Shown piece by piece: positions 62,025 to 64,000 of a DNA stretch of 64,000 bases (position 1 is its first letter; each line of letters begins with the position of its first letter). Under the pieces are notes generated by a model that searched no databases, had not been told where the DNA came from, and worked only from the letters and a program-made list of their open reading frames with translations. Location: assembly GCA_017305665.1 (NCBI GenBank), contig JAFKKH010000019.1, positions 186,001-250,000 of the forward strand, written 5' to 3'. The DNA is from Hyphomicrobiales bacterium (GTDB lineage Bacteria; Pseudomonadota; Alphaproteobacteria; Rhizobiales; Xanthobacteraceae). A program made the position numbers and the translations under genes.

Positions 62025-63047
62025 CTACCTGCCCAATCGCAGCCCGGACAGACGAACGCGCAGCGTGCGGAGCGAGCGCTGTGCATTCCAACCGACACGC
62101 GGCAGGGCATACAGCTCCGATCGCCCGTCGGGCCGGATCACCCCGGAAACGTTGGAGACGGCACTGACAAATCCGGCTTGCTCGGCCATCAGACCATGCC
62201 GCGCATCGAACGAGCCCGGGTGACCAAACGGATACGCGAAATGCCGCACCTCGCGACCGGTCACGGCCTCGGTCACCGCTTTTCCCATTTCGATGTCGCG
62301 CCGCGCGGCATCATCCGGCAGCGCCGCAAGCACGGGATAATTCACGGTCGCGCTGCCGATGGTTATCCGCGAGTCCGTCGCCAACTTTTCAACGTCCTGC
62401 CACGTCATGAAGGCGTCCCGCGACAACGCGGCCAGATCGACGGAATAGCGCCTGCAGAGATCGTTGACCGCAGCGGATAGCGCTGCCGGCGCAAGCGTTT
62501 GCATCCAGTTGGCAAGAAAATCGTAGAGCTCGTGTTTTGCAGCAATGTCCGCCGCGTTGAAATGCTGCTCCTGCCCGTCCATCACGAGACTGATGCGATC
62601 GTGCCGCGCGACGATCTCCGGAAGCGCGAGCCACCAGGCCTCGCCAACGCCATCCGGAAACGCGGTCGGGATATAGACCGCAAACGGCACGTCATGTTTC
62701 GCGAGGACAGGATAGCCGTGGGTCAAGACGTCGCGATAGCCGCCATCGAAGGTCAGCGCCGCGAACCGCCCCGGTGCGGTCGGCCGGCGGGTCCGCGCAC
62801 ACATCTCGTCCAGCGACACCAGGTCGAACTTCCAGCGGCGCAGCGCTCGAACAAGGCGATCAAGGAATTCAGGTGCGATGTCGTGGGCGCGCAGCGGCTG
62901 GAATCGGCCCGCCTGCTCCGGACGCACACGCTCGAATCGCAGGATCACGCCGGTGCCGCCAGCCCGGCGCTCGAACAGCCGCGCCAAACCGCTGAAATAG
63001 GCCAACTCCAGCCCTGCGGCGGTCAAAACCCCGTTTGCGGATGGCAC
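62025..63047 (-). CDS. Polysaccharide deacetylase-fold protein with lost metal site
   Basis: 340 residues, NodB-like (carbohydrate esterase 4) fold. Landmarks align but the metal ligands are replaced: motif 1 TFDD is TFDG (residues 99-102) and motif 2 HxxxH is A233 and Y237 in TIGSATVNYPVLAALP. The later FAYPFGHPGSF is conserved. So it probably cannot deacetylate by the usual metal mechanism and may be a binding protein or an inactive partner. It is divergent from the CelD-like acetyltransferase gene. Confidence 0.85.
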   Translation of the reverse strand: MPSANGVLTAAGLELAYFSGLARLFERRAGGTGVILRFERVRPEQAGRFQPLRAHDIAPEFLDRLVRALRRWKFDLVSLDEMCARTRRPTAPGRFAALTFDGGYRDVLTHGYPVLAKHDVPFAVYIPTAFPDGVGEAWWLALPEIVARHDRISLVMDGQEQHFNAADIAAKHELYDFLANWMQTLAPAALSAAVNDLCRRYSVDLAALSRDAFMTWQDVEKLATDSRITIGSATVNYPVLAALPDDAARRDIEMGKAVTEAVTGREVRHFAYPFGHPGSFDARHGLMAEQAGFVSAVSNVSGVIRPDGRSELYALPRVGWNAQRSLRTLRVRLSGLRLGR

Positions 63048-63169
63048 CCCACACTCCTCGTCCCGTCACGCTTCAGCGGGTCCGGTATTGTCCTTACGCT
63101 TTGTTGACATTTCTTTGCGAGGGTCCGCCAACGCGAAAAAGTAAACAAACTGCAAAAACAGGCTTTGCG

Positions 63170-64000
63170 ATGCTCATGGCTGCTGTGATGGAACGTCCGA
63201 CGGCAGAAGCACGGGCGCGATCCGGCGTGACCCGCATTGCCCACGTCGACGTTCTTCATGACATGCACGAAGCCGAGCCGGTTTGGCGCGCCCTCGAAGC
63301 CGAGGTGCTGACGCCGTATCAGCGGTTCGACTTCCTGGCGCAGTGGCAAGAACAGGTCGGCACGCGCGAAGGCCTGCAGCCCTGCATCGTCATCGCCCGC
63401 GACGCCGACCGGCAACCGCTGATGCTGCTGCCGCTGGCTGCCGGACAGGAAAACGGCGTGCGCGTGGCCCGCTTCATGGGCGGCAAGCATGTCACCTTCA
63501 ACATGCCGCTGCTGCGACGGGATTTTGCGGCGGCGGCCACGCCGGACGATCTCGAGGCGCTGCTCGACGGGCTCCGCAACAAGCCGGTCAATATCGACGT
63601 ACTGGCGTTCGCGCGGCAGCCCGAGCGCTGGCGCGATCTGACGAATCCGATGGCGCTGCTGCCGAGCCAGACCGCCGTCAACGACTGTCCGTTGATGACG
63701 ATTACGCCGGGCGCGACTCCGGCGGAGCGGATCAGCAACTCGTTCCGCCGCAGGCTCAAAGGCAAGGAGCGCAAGCTGCAGGCGCTGCCCGGCTACCGCT
63801 ATCACCTGCTCGACAGCGATGCCGACATCCAGCGCACGCTCGACTGGTTCTTCGTGGTCAAGCCGCAGCGCATGGCGGCGCAGAAACTGCCCAATGTGTT
63901 CGCCGATCCCGGCGTGGAGGAATTTCTCCGCGCCGCCTGCATGACACGGCTGCCGAACGGCACGCGCGCCATCAAAATCCATTCGATCGAATGCGACAGC
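63170..64000 (+). CDS. CelD/BcsL-like GNAT acetyltransferase, cut by window end
   Basis: The reading frame is open to the last base, so the 3' end is missing. At least 277 residues, start ATG 63170 (ATG 63176 or 63188 also possible). It resembles Acetyltransf_6 (CelD/BcsL/FemAB-like GNAT) proteins: an N-terminal GNAT-like part (WRALEAEVLTPYQRFDFLAQWQ) and the FRRRLKGKERKLQAL region typical of this family. Such proteins serve extracellular polysaccharide synthesis. It is divergent from the deacetylase-like gene; the pair is a likely cell-surface polysaccharide unit. Confidence 0.8.
   Translation, partial: MLMAAVMERPTAEARARSGVTRIAHVDVLHDMHEAEPVWRALEAEVLTPYQRFDFLAQWQEQVGTREGLQPCIVIARDADRQPLMLLPLAAGQENGVRVARFMGGKHVTFNMPLLRRDFAAAATPDDLEALLDGLRNKPVNIDVLAFARQPERWRDLTNPMALLPSQTAVNDCPLMTITPGATPAERISNSFRRRLKGKERKLQALPGYRYHLLDSDADIQRTLDWFFVVKPQRMAAQKLPNVFADPGVEEFLRAACMTRLPNGTRAIKIHSIECDS

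Overview
The window is high-GC chromosomal DNA of an alphaproteobacterium, most likely of the Bradyrhizobium/Rhodopseudomonas/Afipia/Nitrobacter group (Nitrobacteraceae). The signs are a DUF3551 protein, a 14-gene complex I operon continuing into birA, RNase J, methylmalonyl-CoA epimerase and DUF1467, a short alphaproteobacterial-type prolyl-tRNA synthetase, a COX15-type heme A synthase and Bradyrhizobium-style palindromic repeats. Placement is from remembered family patterns, not from a search.

Layout. 0-3.7 kb: DUF3551 protein, lolD, lolC and proS. 3.9-9.3 kb: a minus-strand copper operon (DUF2946 protein, TonB-dependent receptor, PCu(A)C chaperone, YcnI/DUF1775, CopC-CopD fusion). 9.3-11.1 kb: a gene-poor stretch with a strong terminator, a globin with an unclear N-terminus and two small unknown proteins. 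11.1-30.3 kb: one long minus-strand transcription unit, nuoABCD-fkbM-nuoEF-unknown-nuoGHIJKLMN-birA-rnj, then mce and DUF1467. It encodes the proton-pumping NADH dehydrogenase and carries two genes that are not classical complex I subunits. 30.7-36.1 kb: small membrane peptide, tRNA-Asp, HU, peptidase T, acyltransferase, methyltransferase, tRNA-Val and a GFA protein. 36.2-43.2 kb: the protein quality-control block tig-clpP-clpX-lon on the minus strand, with tRNA-Leu. 43.4-48.6 kb: a metal-site-poor multicopper-oxidase-like protein, nicotinamide-nucleotide repair enzyme, and glnB-glnA behind a good sigma-54 promoter. 48.6-54.4 kb: accessory stretch of small unknown proteins, an AI-2E-type permease, a structured repeat-like region and a diguanylate cyclase. 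54.5-59.2 kb: rplM-rpsI, thioesterase, crotonase-like protein, CoA-binding protein and O-acetylhomoserine sulfhydrylase. 59.4-64 kb: a 58-residue double-glycine leader peptide, an FTR1 iron permease, heme A synthase, DUF2842, and a divergent pair of a degenerate polysaccharide deacetylase and a CelD/BcsL-like acetyltransferase cut by the window edge.

How the parts connect. Copper import, iron import and heme A synthesis all supply cofactors to a respiratory chain that begins with the complex I operon here. Several proteins keep a known fold but have lost its metal or catalytic residues (multicopper oxidase-like, deacetylase-like, crotonase-like). The least explained items are the GG-leader peptide, the two extra nuo-operon genes, the His-rich loop in NuoL, the terminated leader in front of the globin, and the structured repeat near 52.5 kb. 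No CRISPR array, prophage or intact insertion sequence was seen.
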